Positions 1 to 7,404 of a stretch of DNA of 7,898 nucleotides are shown one piece after another (positions within the stretch are counted from its first letter, which is position 1; each line of letters opens with the position of its first letter). The stretch lies in contig CALQJP020000098.1 of NCBI GenBank assembly GCA_943330925.2, positions 1 through 7,898 on the forward strand, read 5' to 3'. The DNA is from Chryseobacterium gleum (GTDB taxonomy: Bacteria > Bacteroidota > Bacteroidia > Flavobacteriales_D > Sanyastnellaceae). A model generated the notes under the pieces. It had not been told where the DNA came from and searched no databases. It saw only the letters and a list, made by a program, of their open reading frames with translations. The translations under genes and the position numbers were made by a program.

Positions 1-1652
1 AGCATAGATTCCAAAGTGCCGCTCCTGTTAGCTTCTTCTCTGCGGCTGATGGGAATCAAGAACACTCCCTAACCGGTACAATCGGTTATGTGGATGATCA
101 GCGGATGAAAATTTCATTCTTTGTAGATGAGCTGCCTGAGTGGTTTGATGAGGGTAAGTTGGGTGTGAATCTGTTGTTCGATACGCGCACTTACGATGAG
201 ATGTTCAAGGCGCTCAATCAATTAATCAATGTCGAGAAAGGCCGTCTGAAATACCTGCGCGATGTGTTGCTGGGCTATGCGCAACCTGTTGTGCGGGCTG
301 CTAATCCCCAGTTTTCACCCGTATTGAATGAGTCTCAAAATGAGGCCCTGAAGGCTATATGCAGTGCTGAGGATGTGGCTATCGTGCACGGTCCTCCCGG
401 AACCGGTAAGACCACCACCTTGGTGGAATCGATGGCAGAAGTGCTTCGCGAGGAAAAGCAAATTATGGTATGCGCACCGAGCAATGCGGCCACCGATCAT
501 TTGGCAAAGTGCCTGGCCTCTAAAGGCCTTCGGGTGGTTCGAATCGGAAATCTTGCAAAGGTGGAAACCGATAATACAGCCTTGACACTCGATGTGCTGT
601 TGCAGCAGGAAAAGGACTTTAAGCAGATTAAAGAACTTAAAAGACGCGCGCTCGATTTGCGAAAGATGGGGGGTAAGTACAAACGTTCGTTTGGGAGGGA
701 AGAAGCAGAACAGCGCAAACTCATTTTTCACGAAGCAAAGCAAATAAGCCGCGAAGCAAGGGAACTGGAATCGTATCTGATACAAAAGGTCCTCGACGAT
801 GCACAAGTTATTGCATGCACACTCATAGGCTCTGCTTCCGATTATTTGGCGGGTCGCCGTTTTTCGACAGTGGTTATCGACGAAGCAGGGCAGGGTATTG
901 AGCCTGCGGTGTGGGTGCCTGTGCTGAAGGCCGAACGTGTTATCATGGCGGGCGACCCATTTCAGTTGCCACCCACAGTGAAAAGCCAAGAGGCTGCTGC
1001 AAAAGGGCTTTCCGTGACGCTCTTGGAAAAGGGTATTGCCCGTATTGGTGAGGCTGCACTGTTGAAGGTGCAATACAGAATGCACGAGTCGATCATGGCA
1101 TTTTCGAATCGCAAGTTTTATAAGAATGAACTTGAGGCGCACTCGTCCGTGGCTCAGCGTTTATTGGGTAATTCACTGCCGCTTGAGTTTCTTGATACTG
1201 CCGGCTGTGGCTTTGAAGAGCAGGCGGGTGAAGAAGGCGAATCGCGTTGCAACCCGGAAGAGGTTGGTATTCTTCGCAAGCATTTTGATCAGTTGAAACA
1301 GGACCAAAGCGGCTCTTGGAACGCTGCTATTATTTCACCTTATCGCGCTCAAGTCGAGTTGCTTCAGCGTGAATTTTCAGGAGCCGAGGGTGTTACTGTA
1401 AATACAATCGACTCCTTTCAAGGGCAAGAGCGTGACGTTGTTTACCTGAGCCTGGTGCGAAGCAATGACAAGGGAGAAATTGGATTTCTCCGTGATTACA
1501 GGCGTATGAACGTAGCCATGACGCGTGCCCGCATGAAATTGGTAATCATAGGAGACAGCGCAACCTTGGGTAATGATAAGTTTTTCGCTGAGTTTTTGGA
1601 ATATGCGGAGTCCATAGGCGGTTACAGAACCGCTTGGGAATTCATGTATTGA
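1..1652 (+). CDS. Superfamily 1 DNA/RNA helicase, UPF1/IGHMBP2-like (5'-truncated by window edge)
   Basis: ATP-driven nucleic acid helicase of the UPF1/IGHMBP2/SMUBP-2 branch of SF1, probably cytoplasmic; whether its substrate is DNA or RNA cannot be told. The frame is open from base 3 without a stop or ATG start, so the gene begins outside the window; about 549 residues are visible and perhaps 80-90 are missing compared with a usual 630-640. Numbering from the GTG at 90, all helicase motifs are present: Walker A GPPGTGKTT (101-109), motif Ia APSNAATD (129-136), motif II DEAGQ (264-268), motif III GDPFQLPP (288-295), motif IV QYRMH (328-332), motif V TIDSFQGQE (439-447) and motif VI RRMNVAMTRAR (471-481). 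A charged, probably helical insertion (about 172-235) sits between Ia and II, as in this family. The upstream part (GYVDDQRMKISFF, ELPEWFDEGKLGV) fits the family's beta-barrel region. The stop lies one base from the convergent pcm stop. No lesion is seen, so it is probably active. Confidence 0.95.
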   Translation, partial: HRFQSAAPVSFFSAADGNQEHSLTGTIGYVDDQRMKISFFVDELPEWFDEGKLGVNLLFDTRTYDEMFKALNQLINVEKGRLKYLRDVLLGYAQPVVRAANPQFSPVLNESQNEALKAICSAEDVAIVHGPPGTGKTTTLVESMAEVLREEKQIMVCAPSNAATDHLAKCLASKGLRVVRIGNLAKVETDNTALTLDVLLQQEKDFKQIKELKRRALDLRKMGGKYKRSFGREEAEQRKLIFHEAKQISREARELESYLIQKVLDDAQVIACTLIGSASDYLAGRRFSTVVIDEAGQGIEPAVWVPVLKAERVIMAGDPFQLPPTVKSQEAAAKGLSVTLLEKGIARIGEAALLKVQYRMHESIMAFSNRKFYKNELEAHSSVAQRLLGNSLPLEFLDTAGCGFEEQAGEEGESRCNPEEVGILRKHFDQLKQDQSGSWNAAIISPYRAQVELLQREFSGAEGVTVNTIDSFQGQERDVVYLSLVRSNDKGEIGFLRDYRRMNVAMTRARMKLVIIGDSATLGNDKFFAEFLEYAESIGGYRTAWEFMY

Positions 1653-1653
1653 A

Positions 1654-2307
1654 TCAATGTGCCGAAGTGCGTTTTTCGAGCATGGGCACAAAGGAAAACT
1701 CGCCGTGAAAACTGCTTGAAAAGGTGCCGTCGGGTTGTTCCTGGATTAGCATCATTTGTTGGACCTCTCCTTCTCCAAAGGGCATCACGAGTAATCCACC
1801 TGGTTTTAGTTGCATCAACAATTCATCGGGGAGTTTCGGAACGGCGCATGTAAACAGAATTCGGTCAAAAGGACCAAATGCGGGCAAGCCTTTAAATCCA
1901 TCTCCGTAGCTTAGATAGGGCTTGTAGCCCATTTTTTCCAGTAGATTCTTGGCGTTTTTGTGAAGCAATTGCTGTCGTTCGATGGAATATACTTTAGCAC
2001 CTAACTCACAGAGCACAGCACATTGAAAGCCGCTTCCCGTGCCAATTTCGAGCACTTTCATGCCCGGTTCAATCTGCAGCAAACTGGATTGTGTGGCCAC
2101 CGTGAATGGGTGTGATATCGTTTGTCCAACACCAATCTGAAAGGCTTTATTATCGTAAGCGAATTCCAAAAATGCACTACTCAAAAAGTAATGACGCGGA
2201 ACTGCGTATATCGCGTCGAGAACACGTTGATTCGTGATTCCCATCCGCTTGAGTTCGTCTACAAGCTTCTTTCTAAGCCCTTTATGTCTGTATGAATCTT
2301 CCAACAT
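1654..2307 (-). CDS. pcm: Protein-L-isoaspartate O-methyltransferase
   Basis: Cytosolic repair enzyme that transfers a methyl group from S-adenosylmethionine to the carboxyl of L-isoaspartyl residues in aged proteins, starting their return to normal aspartate. The 217-residue length is normal. Visible family signatures: VPRHYF (36-41), the active-site loop GQTISHPFTVA (61-71, here with His where many homologues have Gln or Ala), SAM-binding motif I VLEIGTGSGF (85-94), the acidic post-I strand ending SIER (108-111), YGDGFKGLP (134-142), the KPGG turn (168-171) followed by LVMPFGE, and the C-terminal FVPML strand (206-210). The ATG at 2305-2307 gives MLEDSYRHKGLRKKL, which fits the usual N-terminus in Bacteroidota homologues as I recall it; no Shine-Dalgarno precedes it, which is normal in the phylum. 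It is convergent with the helicase gene (one base between stops) and divergent from the oxidoreductase gene. Confidence 0.95.
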   Translation of the reverse strand: MLEDSYRHKGLRKKLVDELKRMGITNQRVLDAIYAVPRHYFLSSAFLEFAYDNKAFQIGVGQTISHPFTVATQSSLLQIEPGMKVLEIGTGSGFQCAVLCELGAKVYSIERQQLLHKNAKNLLEKMGYKPYLSYGDGFKGLPAFGPFDRILFTCAVPKLPDELLMQLKPGGLLVMPFGEGEVQQMMLIQEQPDGTFSSSFHGEFSFVPMLEKRTSAH

Positions 2308-2408
2308 AGCTGTGGCTAAAACTAACGGCTCGTTTCATTCGCTATGCGATGTTGAAAATTAAAAATTAACCATGGAGTGTAGACACTGCGAAGTCGAATT
2401 TTTGTAGC

Positions 2409-3437
2409 ATGGCCGACAAGCTGAAAATAGGAGTATTGGGTGCAGGACATTTGGGCAAGATTCACATGAAGTGTATTATGGAATTGCCTGATGTCTATGA
2501 ATTCGTTGGATTCTTCGATTCCAATGCGGAGCATGCCAAACAGGCTGCCGAACAATTCGGCACCATGGCTTTTCACAATGCAAAATCGCTCATAGAAGCA
2601 TGCGATGTGGTCGATATTGTAACCCCGACAGGCAATCATTATGAAAGCGCTTCGATGGCCATTCGCAGCTTGAAGCATGTGTTCATTGAGAAGCCTGTCA
2701 CGAGTACTTCAGAGGAGGCTCGCTCCCTCATTAGCCTGGCCAAAGAGGCCGGGGTTAAGGTGCAGGTTGGACACGTCGAACGTTTTAACCCGGCATTTCA
2801 AGCGGTCAAGGCGCATCTCAATCAGCCCCGGTTTATTGAAACGCACCGCTTGGCCCAGTTTAACCCGCGTGGCACCGACGTTTCCGTTGTGCTCGATTTG
2901 ATGATCCATGATATTGACATCATCCTTTCCGTGACGGGAGCCAATGCACGCCGTATTTCGGCGAGTGGAGTGGCTGTGTTGAGCGATACGCCTGATATTG
3001 CCAATGCGCGCATCGAACTCGATAACGGTTGTGTGGCAAACTTGACTGCCAGTCGCATTTCCTTGAAGAACATGCGCAAATCGCGTTTCTTCCAGAAGGA
3101 CGCGTATATATCGGTCGACTTCTTACAAAAGGAGGCTGAGATCGTAAGGATGAAGGAAATTGAAGGAGATCCGGATCCATTCTCGGTCACCATTGATCTA
3201 GGAGGCGACCGCGGACACAAGGAGATATTGTTCGACAAACCAACGATACCGGCTTCCAATGCAATTCGCGATGAATTGGAGTCGCTGGCAGCTTGCATCC
3301 ACAACAACGACTTTCCCGTGGTCTCTCTGCAAGATGGCACACGTGCTCTGGAGGTGGCTCTTCAAGTGCTTGAGAAAATGGCGCAGCACGTATTAATTCA
3401 AGATCCTGAGGTTCAACCTCCGAAGGATTTTAACTAG
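2409..3437 (+). CDS. Gfo/Idh/MocA-family NAD(P)-dependent oxidoreductase
   Basis: Predicted cytosolic dehydrogenase of 342 residues acting on a sugar, nucleotide-sugar or related polyol; the true substrate is unknown. The N-terminal Rossmann half has the dinucleotide loop GAGHLGKIH (11-19), an acidic residue ending the second strand (FFDSN, 35-39), IVTPTGNHYE (70-79) and the family hallmark EKP (94-96), whose Lys is catalytic in characterised members. The C-terminal alpha/beta half has D163..H167-D168 (DLMIHDID), the usual catalytic Asp/His region. GHVERFNPA (121-129) resembles what I recall from the subgroup that includes UDP-GlcNAc 3-dehydrogenases (GnnA-like). A GnnA-type role would normally be paired with an aminotransferase gene, and none is seen here. 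The ATG at 2409 places the Rossmann strand a few residues in, as expected; no Shine-Dalgarno is visible. The neighbouring lipoprotein and glycosylphosphotransferase genes on the same strand are compatible with a surface-glycan role, but the 114-base gap leaves operon membership open. Confidence 0.9.
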   Translation: MADKLKIGVLGAGHLGKIHMKCIMELPDVYEFVGFFDSNAEHAKQAAEQFGTMAFHNAKSLIEACDVVDIVTPTGNHYESASMAIRSLKHVFIEKPVTSTSEEARSLISLAKEAGVKVQVGHVERFNPAFQAVKAHLNQPRFIETHRLAQFNPRGTDVSVVLDLMIHDIDIILSVTGANARRISASGVAVLSDTPDIANARIELDNGCVANLTASRISLKNMRKSRFFQKDAYISVDFLQKEAEIVRMKEIEGDPDPFSVTIDLGGDRGHKEILFDKPTIPASNAIRDELESLAACIHNNDFPVVSLQDGTRALEVALQVLEKMAQHVLIQDPEVQPPKDFN

Positions 3438-3512
3438 GTCGATCTCCAAGTTTTTAACAACCGCAATTTTTTCGAATTTACAGGGTTATTCATCGGCGCT
3501 TCGTTGCGCATA

Positions 3513-3524
3513 CCTTAATTTGCC
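3513..3524 (+). promoter_or_regulatory. Possible -7-like element upstream of the lipoprotein gene
   Basis: The sequence CCTTAATTTGCC contains TTAATTTG, which matches the Bacteroidota -7 consensus TAnnTTTG at 7 of 8 positions and ends 29 bases before the ATG at 3552. No convincing TTTG lies at the usual distance upstream. A very similar string lies in front of the M16 peptidase gene. If real, it would drive the lipoprotein and glycosylphosphotransferase genes separately from the oxidoreductase gene. Confidence 0.22.
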
Positions 3525-3551
3525 AACCTTTTAAAGAACTTGCAGAGTTAT

Positions 3552-4406
3552 ATGCGGCTTGCCAGATGGATGTATGTTGTGGTTTTTGCAGTTGGCTGCA
3601 ATCGTTCTGATGACGGCGTATTGCCGGCATTTATACAAGTCGATACCTTCTCTTTCACTACAGAAAATTTACAGGGCAGCAATAGCAATGGTATTTCTGA
3701 ACTATGGTGTTATGCCGATGGGAATATTCTGGGTGTAGTTGATACCCCCGTTTCATTGCCGCTGCTCGCAACAGGCTCACAAACCATCACCATATTTCCG
3801 GGCATTAAGAATAACGGAATGGGAACAAGCCGAATTCGCTACCCTTTCTACACAAGTTACGACACCACCATCAACGTGGTGCCGGGTGAAACGTATCGAT
3901 TGAATCCCAGATTCTACTACCTCAGCAGTGCATTGATTGATGCTACCCGAAATTTTGAAGCAGGCAATTCATTTGCGGCCACATCTTCTAACGACGGGAC
4001 TATGGAATTGCTGAATGATCCGTTGCTTGCAGCTTCCGGGGTGCGTTGCGTGCGTATGAGCCTTCCCCCTGCATCCGGTTTGATTAGTTATTTGGATGAG
4101 AACAACATCGCTCTTTCGGCGGGTAATGTTGCGTTTATGGAGATGGACTACAGCTGCAACAACACGTTTGTAGTAGGTGTTTATGTGGTTCAAGATGGGA
4201 ATTCTACGAAGCTTCCCGTTCTCTTTTTAACTCCCACTCAAGCAACAGGGCTTGACCAACCTCAGTGGAATAAGATATACATGGATTTGGGAATGATCGC
4301 ATCGCAATATCCGAGTGCCGATGGTTTTCGTCTGTATGTGGAATGCACGCGCGAAGAGGCAGCAGTGCCATTGATATTCATTGACGACATCAAAATTGTG
4401 AAATAG
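3552..4406 (+). CDS. Unrecognised lipoprotein, probably surface-exposed, with carbohydrate-binding-like C-terminus
   Basis: I do not recognise a named family. From the ATG at 3552 the protein has 284 residues. It opens with a short lipoprotein signal peptide: basic MRLAR, hydrophobic WMYVVVFAVG, then the lipid-attachment Cys at 16. A TTG four codons upstream (3540) keeps the frame open but only lengthens the n-region, so ATG is preferred. After Cys16 come Asn-Arg-Ser-Asp-Asp; a Ser-Asp-Asp close to the Cys resembles the lipoprotein export signal that sends Bacteroidota lipoproteins to the outer face of the outer membrane. Residues about 25-125 look like an all-beta domain (LPLLATGSQTITIFPGIK, then PGETYRLNP). 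Residues about 134-284 look like a jelly-roll of carbohydrate-binding type: a start around FEAG, a middle strand VAFMEMDYS, then WNKIYMDLG and a closing FIDDIKIV strand. The glycosylphosphotransferase gene starts 4 bases after the stop, implying co-translation. A structural or adhesive surface role is an alternative to glycan binding. Confidence 0.8.
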   Translation: MRLARWMYVVVFAVGCNRSDDGVLPAFIQVDTFSFTTENLQGSNSNGISELWCYADGNILGVVDTPVSLPLLATGSQTITIFPGIKNNGMGTSRIRYPFYTSYDTTINVVPGETYRLNPRFYYLSSALIDATRNFEAGNSFAATSSNDGTMELLNDPLLAASGVRCVRMSLPPASGLISYLDENNIALSAGNVAFMEMDYSCNNTFVVGVYVVQDGNSTKLPVLFLTPTQATGLDQPQWNKIYMDLGMIASQYPSADGFRLYVECTREEAAVPLIFIDDIKIVK

Positions 4407-4410
4407 GGTA

Positions 4411-5823
4411 GTGAATAACACGCGTCAAATAGCAAAGTATGTGATGGCCGATTTGGTGGCCGCTGCTGCTGCCTGGACCGTGCTCTATGTATACAGAAAG
4501 ATCTACCTCGAACCATTTAAGTTTGGTGGCGCTGTCAGACTCGACTTTGATACGAATTTCTTCCTGGGCCTAACCATTGTTCCATTGTTCTGGGTGCTCC
4601 TATACGGGTTGAGTGGTCATTATTCGGATGTGTTCAGACGGCACCGATTGAAGGAGCTTGCACAAGTTTCCATGGCCACAATAATTGGTGTGCTCATTAT
4701 CTTTTTTGTGCTACTTCTCGACGATGAAATCAAATACTATCAGCATTACTACAAATCCTTCTTAGCGCTGCTATCAGCACATTTTCTATTCACCTTGCTC
4801 CTGCGTTTGGTTCTTACATCACGCACGGTTGCTCGCGTGCATAAGAGGGAAATTGGTTTCAATACAATCATCGTTGGTGGGTATGATCGAGCCCTGAGTC
4901 TTTACGAAGAAATCAGTGCAATGAAGAAATCGCCGGGCTACAATTTTGTCGGCTTCGTGCGCGTCAATGGTCAGGATAATCTGCTTGCCAAACACATTCC
5001 GCTGTTGGGTAAATACTATGATCTGCCTCGACTCATTGAACTTCACGATATCGAGGAAATAATCATAGCAGTTGAAAGTGGCGACCACAAAGATTTGCAG
5101 AGTATCCTCCATTTGCTCGAAGGCTGGGAGGTTCAGATAAGCATCATTCCCGATATGTTCGACATCCTTAGCGGCTCGGTGAAAATGAATAGTATTTATG
5201 GTGTGCCGCTCATTCGTGTGAACCATGAAATTATGCCTCAATGGCAATTTTCAGTGAAGCGCTTTCTGGATATCACAGTCTCGATTTTTGCAATAATCAT
5301 CTTGTTGCCATTCCTACTCGCTATTGCCGCGGCGATTCGTTTTACCTCCAATGGACCGGTGCTCTATTCTCAGGAACGAATTGGAAGGCACGGCAAACCG
5401 TTCAGGATTTTTAAGTTTCGGACAATGGTCGCCAACGCAGAGGCCAATGGTCCACAACTGAGCTCCACATTCGACAACAGGGTTACAGGAGTTGGTCGTT
5501 TTTTACGGAAAACCCGAATGGATGAACTGCCGCAATTCTACAATGTGCTGAAGGGCGAAATGTCGCTGGTTGGCCCGCGACCTGAGCGCCGTTATTTCAT
5601 TGATCTCATTATGGAGCGCGCTCCTCACTACCGACACTTGCATCGTGTGCGCCCGGGTATTACCTCTTGGGGGCAGGTGAAATATGGCTACGCAGAGAAT
5701 GTGGATCAGATGATTCAACGTCTGAAGTATGATGTACTCTACATCGAAAACATGTCGCTGGCCATGGACTTCAAAATTCTCTTCTATACGATTGCTATTG
5801 TGCTTAAAGGCTCAGGCAAGTAA
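4411..5823 (+). CDS. Exopolysaccharide-type polyprenyl glycosylphosphotransferase (initiating sugar transferase)
   Basis: Inner-membrane enzyme of the WcaJ/WbaP type, 470 residues. It moves a sugar-1-phosphate from a UDP-sugar to undecaprenyl phosphate, the first step in building a capsule, exopolysaccharide, O-antigen or protein-linked glycan; the sugar cannot be read from the sequence. Four N-terminal membrane helices are visible (about 12-28, 50-67, 87-104, 117-134). A Rossmann-like CoA-binding-3 domain follows (about 150-270; TIIVGGYDRA, IEEIIIAVES). The C-terminal catalytic domain starts with KRFLDI (283-288) and the re-entrant or membrane helix to about 309, then QERIGRHGKPF (321-331), KFRTM (335-339), the catalytic acidic motif DELPQ (371-375), LVGPRPER (386-393) and RPGITSWGQV (414-423). 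The GTG at 4411, 4 bases past the lipoprotein stop, is chosen because the QIAKYVMADL stretch leading into helix 1 is normally included; GTG at 4441 or ATG at 4444 would cut it. Its 3' end converges on hutH. Confidence 0.93.
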   Translation: MNNTRQIAKYVMADLVAAAAAWTVLYVYRKIYLEPFKFGGAVRLDFDTNFFLGLTIVPLFWVLLYGLSGHYSDVFRRHRLKELAQVSMATIIGVLIIFFVLLLDDEIKYYQHYYKSFLALLSAHFLFTLLLRLVLTSRTVARVHKREIGFNTIIVGGYDRALSLYEEISAMKKSPGYNFVGFVRVNGQDNLLAKHIPLLGKYYDLPRLIELHDIEEIIIAVESGDHKDLQSILHLLEGWEVQISIIPDMFDILSGSVKMNSIYGVPLIRVNHEIMPQWQFSVKRFLDITVSIFAIIILLPFLLAIAAAIRFTSNGPVLYSQERIGRHGKPFRIFKFRTMVANAEANGPQLSSTFDNRVTGVGRFLRKTRMDELPQFYNVLKGEMSLVGPRPERRYFIDLIMERAPHYRHLHRVRPGITSWGQVKYGYAENVDQMIQRLKYDVLYIENMSLAMDFKILFYTIAIVLKGSGK

Positions 5824-5829
5824 GTATTG

Positions 5830-7299
5830 CTAAACCATCTCAGCTGCTTTGTGCATGCGTTCTGATTGATACACATCGGTAGCGTGATAGGGAACAGAAG
5901 CGCGTAATTCGCCGTGCAACGATTCGATGGTTTTCGAACTTTGCATGGGTCGACGCAAATCGAGCGCTTGAGCAGCAGTAAGCCACTCTATTCCCAGAAT
6001 TTTCTTTAGATTTTCCAGCACCTTCAAACATTTCGTTGCTGAGTTTGCACCCATGCTCACATGGTCTTCTTGTCCATTGCTGCTGTCGATGCTGTCTACG
6101 CTGCAGGGAGTGCACAGCTGTTTGTTTTGGGAGACTATGCTTGCAGCTGTGTATTGCGGAATCATATACCCGCTGTTGAGGCCTGCATCGGGCGCGAGGT
6201 AGGCGGGAAGCCCGCGTTGACCGCCGATTAGCTTGTACGTGCGACGCTCGGATATACTGCCAACTTCAGCCAAGGCAATGGCTAAAAAGTCCAGCACTAG
6301 TGCAAGCGGTTGTCCGTGAAAATTGCCACCTGAAATAACGCTGTCGGCCTCCATGAAAATGAGCGGATTATCAGTGACTGAGTTGAGTTCGGTTTCTGTA
6401 ACGCGTTTCACATGTGAAAGCGCATCAAAGCTTGCACCCAATACCTGCGGAATGCATCGAAAACTGTACGGGTCCTGAACGTGGCTTTTTGACTGCGTCG
6501 CGATTGCGCTGCCTTCCAGCAGAGCGCGCATGCGTGAGGCCACATATTGCTGCCCTGCGTGCGGACGTATAGCGTGTACCATCTCATTGAAGGGCTCTGT
6601 GCGACCGTCATAGGCATCGAGTGAAAGCGCGGCAATCGTCAAGGAACGCTCCATCAATCGCTCGCCTTCAGCTACGCACCAAGTAGCATAAGCACTCATG
6701 AATTGCGTGCCGTTGATAAGCGCCAATCCTTCTTTGCTGCTCAAGGTTACCGGATTCAATCCGCATGCTTTCAACGCTTGGCTTGAAGGCATCTTTTGTC
6801 CTTTATAATGCACCTCGCCGTGTCCTAACAAGGGCAAACACAAGTGCGAGAGTGGAGCCAAATCGCCGCTGGCACCCAATGAACCTTGAGTGTATACTAC
6901 GGGTACAATACCATGATTGTAAAGTTGAGCCATTAACTCGACGGTGCTTGGTTGAACGCCGCTATTGCCGTACAACACGCCACGGATTTTTAGCAGAAGC
7001 ATCAGTTTTACCAAGTGCTGCGGAACTTCATCGCCCATGCCGCATGCATGCGAGAGCAAGAGGTTTTCCTGCAGTTTGCTCAAATCGTCATGCGCAATGA
7101 TGGTGTTGCAAAGAGACCCGAAACCTGTATTCACGCCGTATATCGGAGTGTTTAGACGTTGCGATTTGTCGTCGAGGTAATCGCGAACGGTTTTTAATCG
7201 TGCTTTCGCATCTTCTGAAATAGCAATCTGCTCCCCTGATTGCACAAATGCAACTGCCTCGCTGCAGGTGATGGCGCGTGAAATGTCCAAAATACTCAT
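5830..7299 (-). CDS. hutH: Histidine ammonia-lyase
   Basis: Cytosolic enzyme converting L-histidine to trans-urocanate and ammonia, the first step of histidine degradation. From the ATG at 7297-7299 it has 489 residues, near the family norm. The Ala-Ser-Gly triad that cyclises to the MIO prosthetic group lies in GSLGASGDLAPLSH (ASG at 143-145, against 142-144 in the Pseudomonas putida enzyme). Also visible are YGVNTGFG (54-61) with the catalytic Tyr, SHACG (83-87) with the His that marks histidine- rather than phenylalanine-specific lyases, DPYSFRCIPQ (276-285), NPLIF, SGGNFHGQ, and NGQEDHVSMG carrying the Glu (411) typical of histidine lyases. The frame stays open to an ATG at 7374, which would add 25 residues that look unlike the family N-terminus, so 7299 is preferred; a GGAG sits only 2 bases before this ATG, too close to be a convincing ribosome site. 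No other hut gene is in the window. It is divergent from the M16 peptidase gene. Confidence 0.95.
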   Translation of the reverse strand: MSILDISRAITCSEAVAFVQSGEQIAISEDAKARLKTVRDYLDDKSQRLNTPIYGVNTGFGSLCNTIIAHDDLSKLQENLLLSHACGMGDEVPQHLVKLMLLLKIRGVLYGNSGVQPSTVELMAQLYNHGIVPVVYTQGSLGASGDLAPLSHLCLPLLGHGEVHYKGQKMPSSQALKACGLNPVTLSSKEGLALINGTQFMSAYATWCVAEGERLMERSLTIAALSLDAYDGRTEPFNEMVHAIRPHAGQQYVASRMRALLEGSAIATQSKSHVQDPYSFRCIPQVLGASFDALSHVKRVTETELNSVTDNPLIFMEADSVISGGNFHGQPLALVLDFLAIALAEVGSISERRTYKLIGGQRGLPAYLAPDAGLNSGYMIPQYTAASIVSQNKQLCTPCSVDSIDSSNGQEDHVSMGANSATKCLKVLENLKKILGIEWLTAAQALDLRRPMQSSKTIESLHGELRASVPYHATDVYQSERMHKAAEMV

Positions 7300-7316
7300 A
7301 GCTCCGTTTTGTTGGC

Positions 7317-7343
7317 GCAAGGTAGAGCGGGAAAACGAATCAA
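7317..7343 (-). promoter_or_regulatory. Possible Bacteroidota-type promoter for hutH
   Basis: On the minus strand a TTG (bases 7343-7341) is followed after 16 bases by TACCTTGC (7324-7317). This is close to the phylum's -33 TTG and -7 TAnnTTTG pattern, though the -7 box lacks one T. A start of transcription about 7 bases downstream would leave a leader of roughly 10-15 bases before the ATG at 7299 and would place the optional 25-codon extension outside the transcript. This is a weak match found by eye. Confidence 0.22.
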
Positions 7344-7404
7344 TCGATTTGAATCCAAGCTTCGGAATATTCAAGTATTCAACGAATCATCAACGATGAG
7401 GGTG

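Noticed and set aside
90..92. GTG as the helicase start
   Set aside because: The frame is open through to the window edge and the upstream residues fit the family's N-terminal barrel, so this GTG is an internal Val codon.
315..1142. 275-codon open frame on the minus strand inside the helicase gene
   Set aside because: It lies wholly opposite an intact gene with all seven helicase motifs, its product is rich in Cys, His, Arg and Phe without any recognisable motif, and it is a codon-structure shadow.
2351..2370. AT-rich imperfect inverted repeat between pcm and the oxidoreductase gene as an operator or paired promoter
   Set aside because: Only about 5 terminal pairs form, and no clear -33/-7 pair is seen on either strand. 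The divergent promoters probably lie in this 101-base gap but cannot be placed.
2822..3340. 172-codon open frame on the minus strand inside the oxidoreductase gene
   Set aside because: Opposite a well-supported coding gene; Ser- and Arg-rich composition with no domain signature.
3496..3509. GCGC-TTCGTT-GCGC hairpin as a terminator after the oxidoreductase gene
   Set aside because: The stem is only 4 base pairs and no T-tract follows.
3540..3542. TTG as the start of the lipoprotein gene
   Set aside because: The ATG 12 bases downstream gives a compact lipoprotein signal peptide beginning MRLAR; the extra four residues add nothing.
4819..5247. 142-codon open frame on the minus strand inside the glycosylphosphotransferase gene
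   Set aside because: Overlaps the CoA-binding-like domain of the real gene and shows no motifs.
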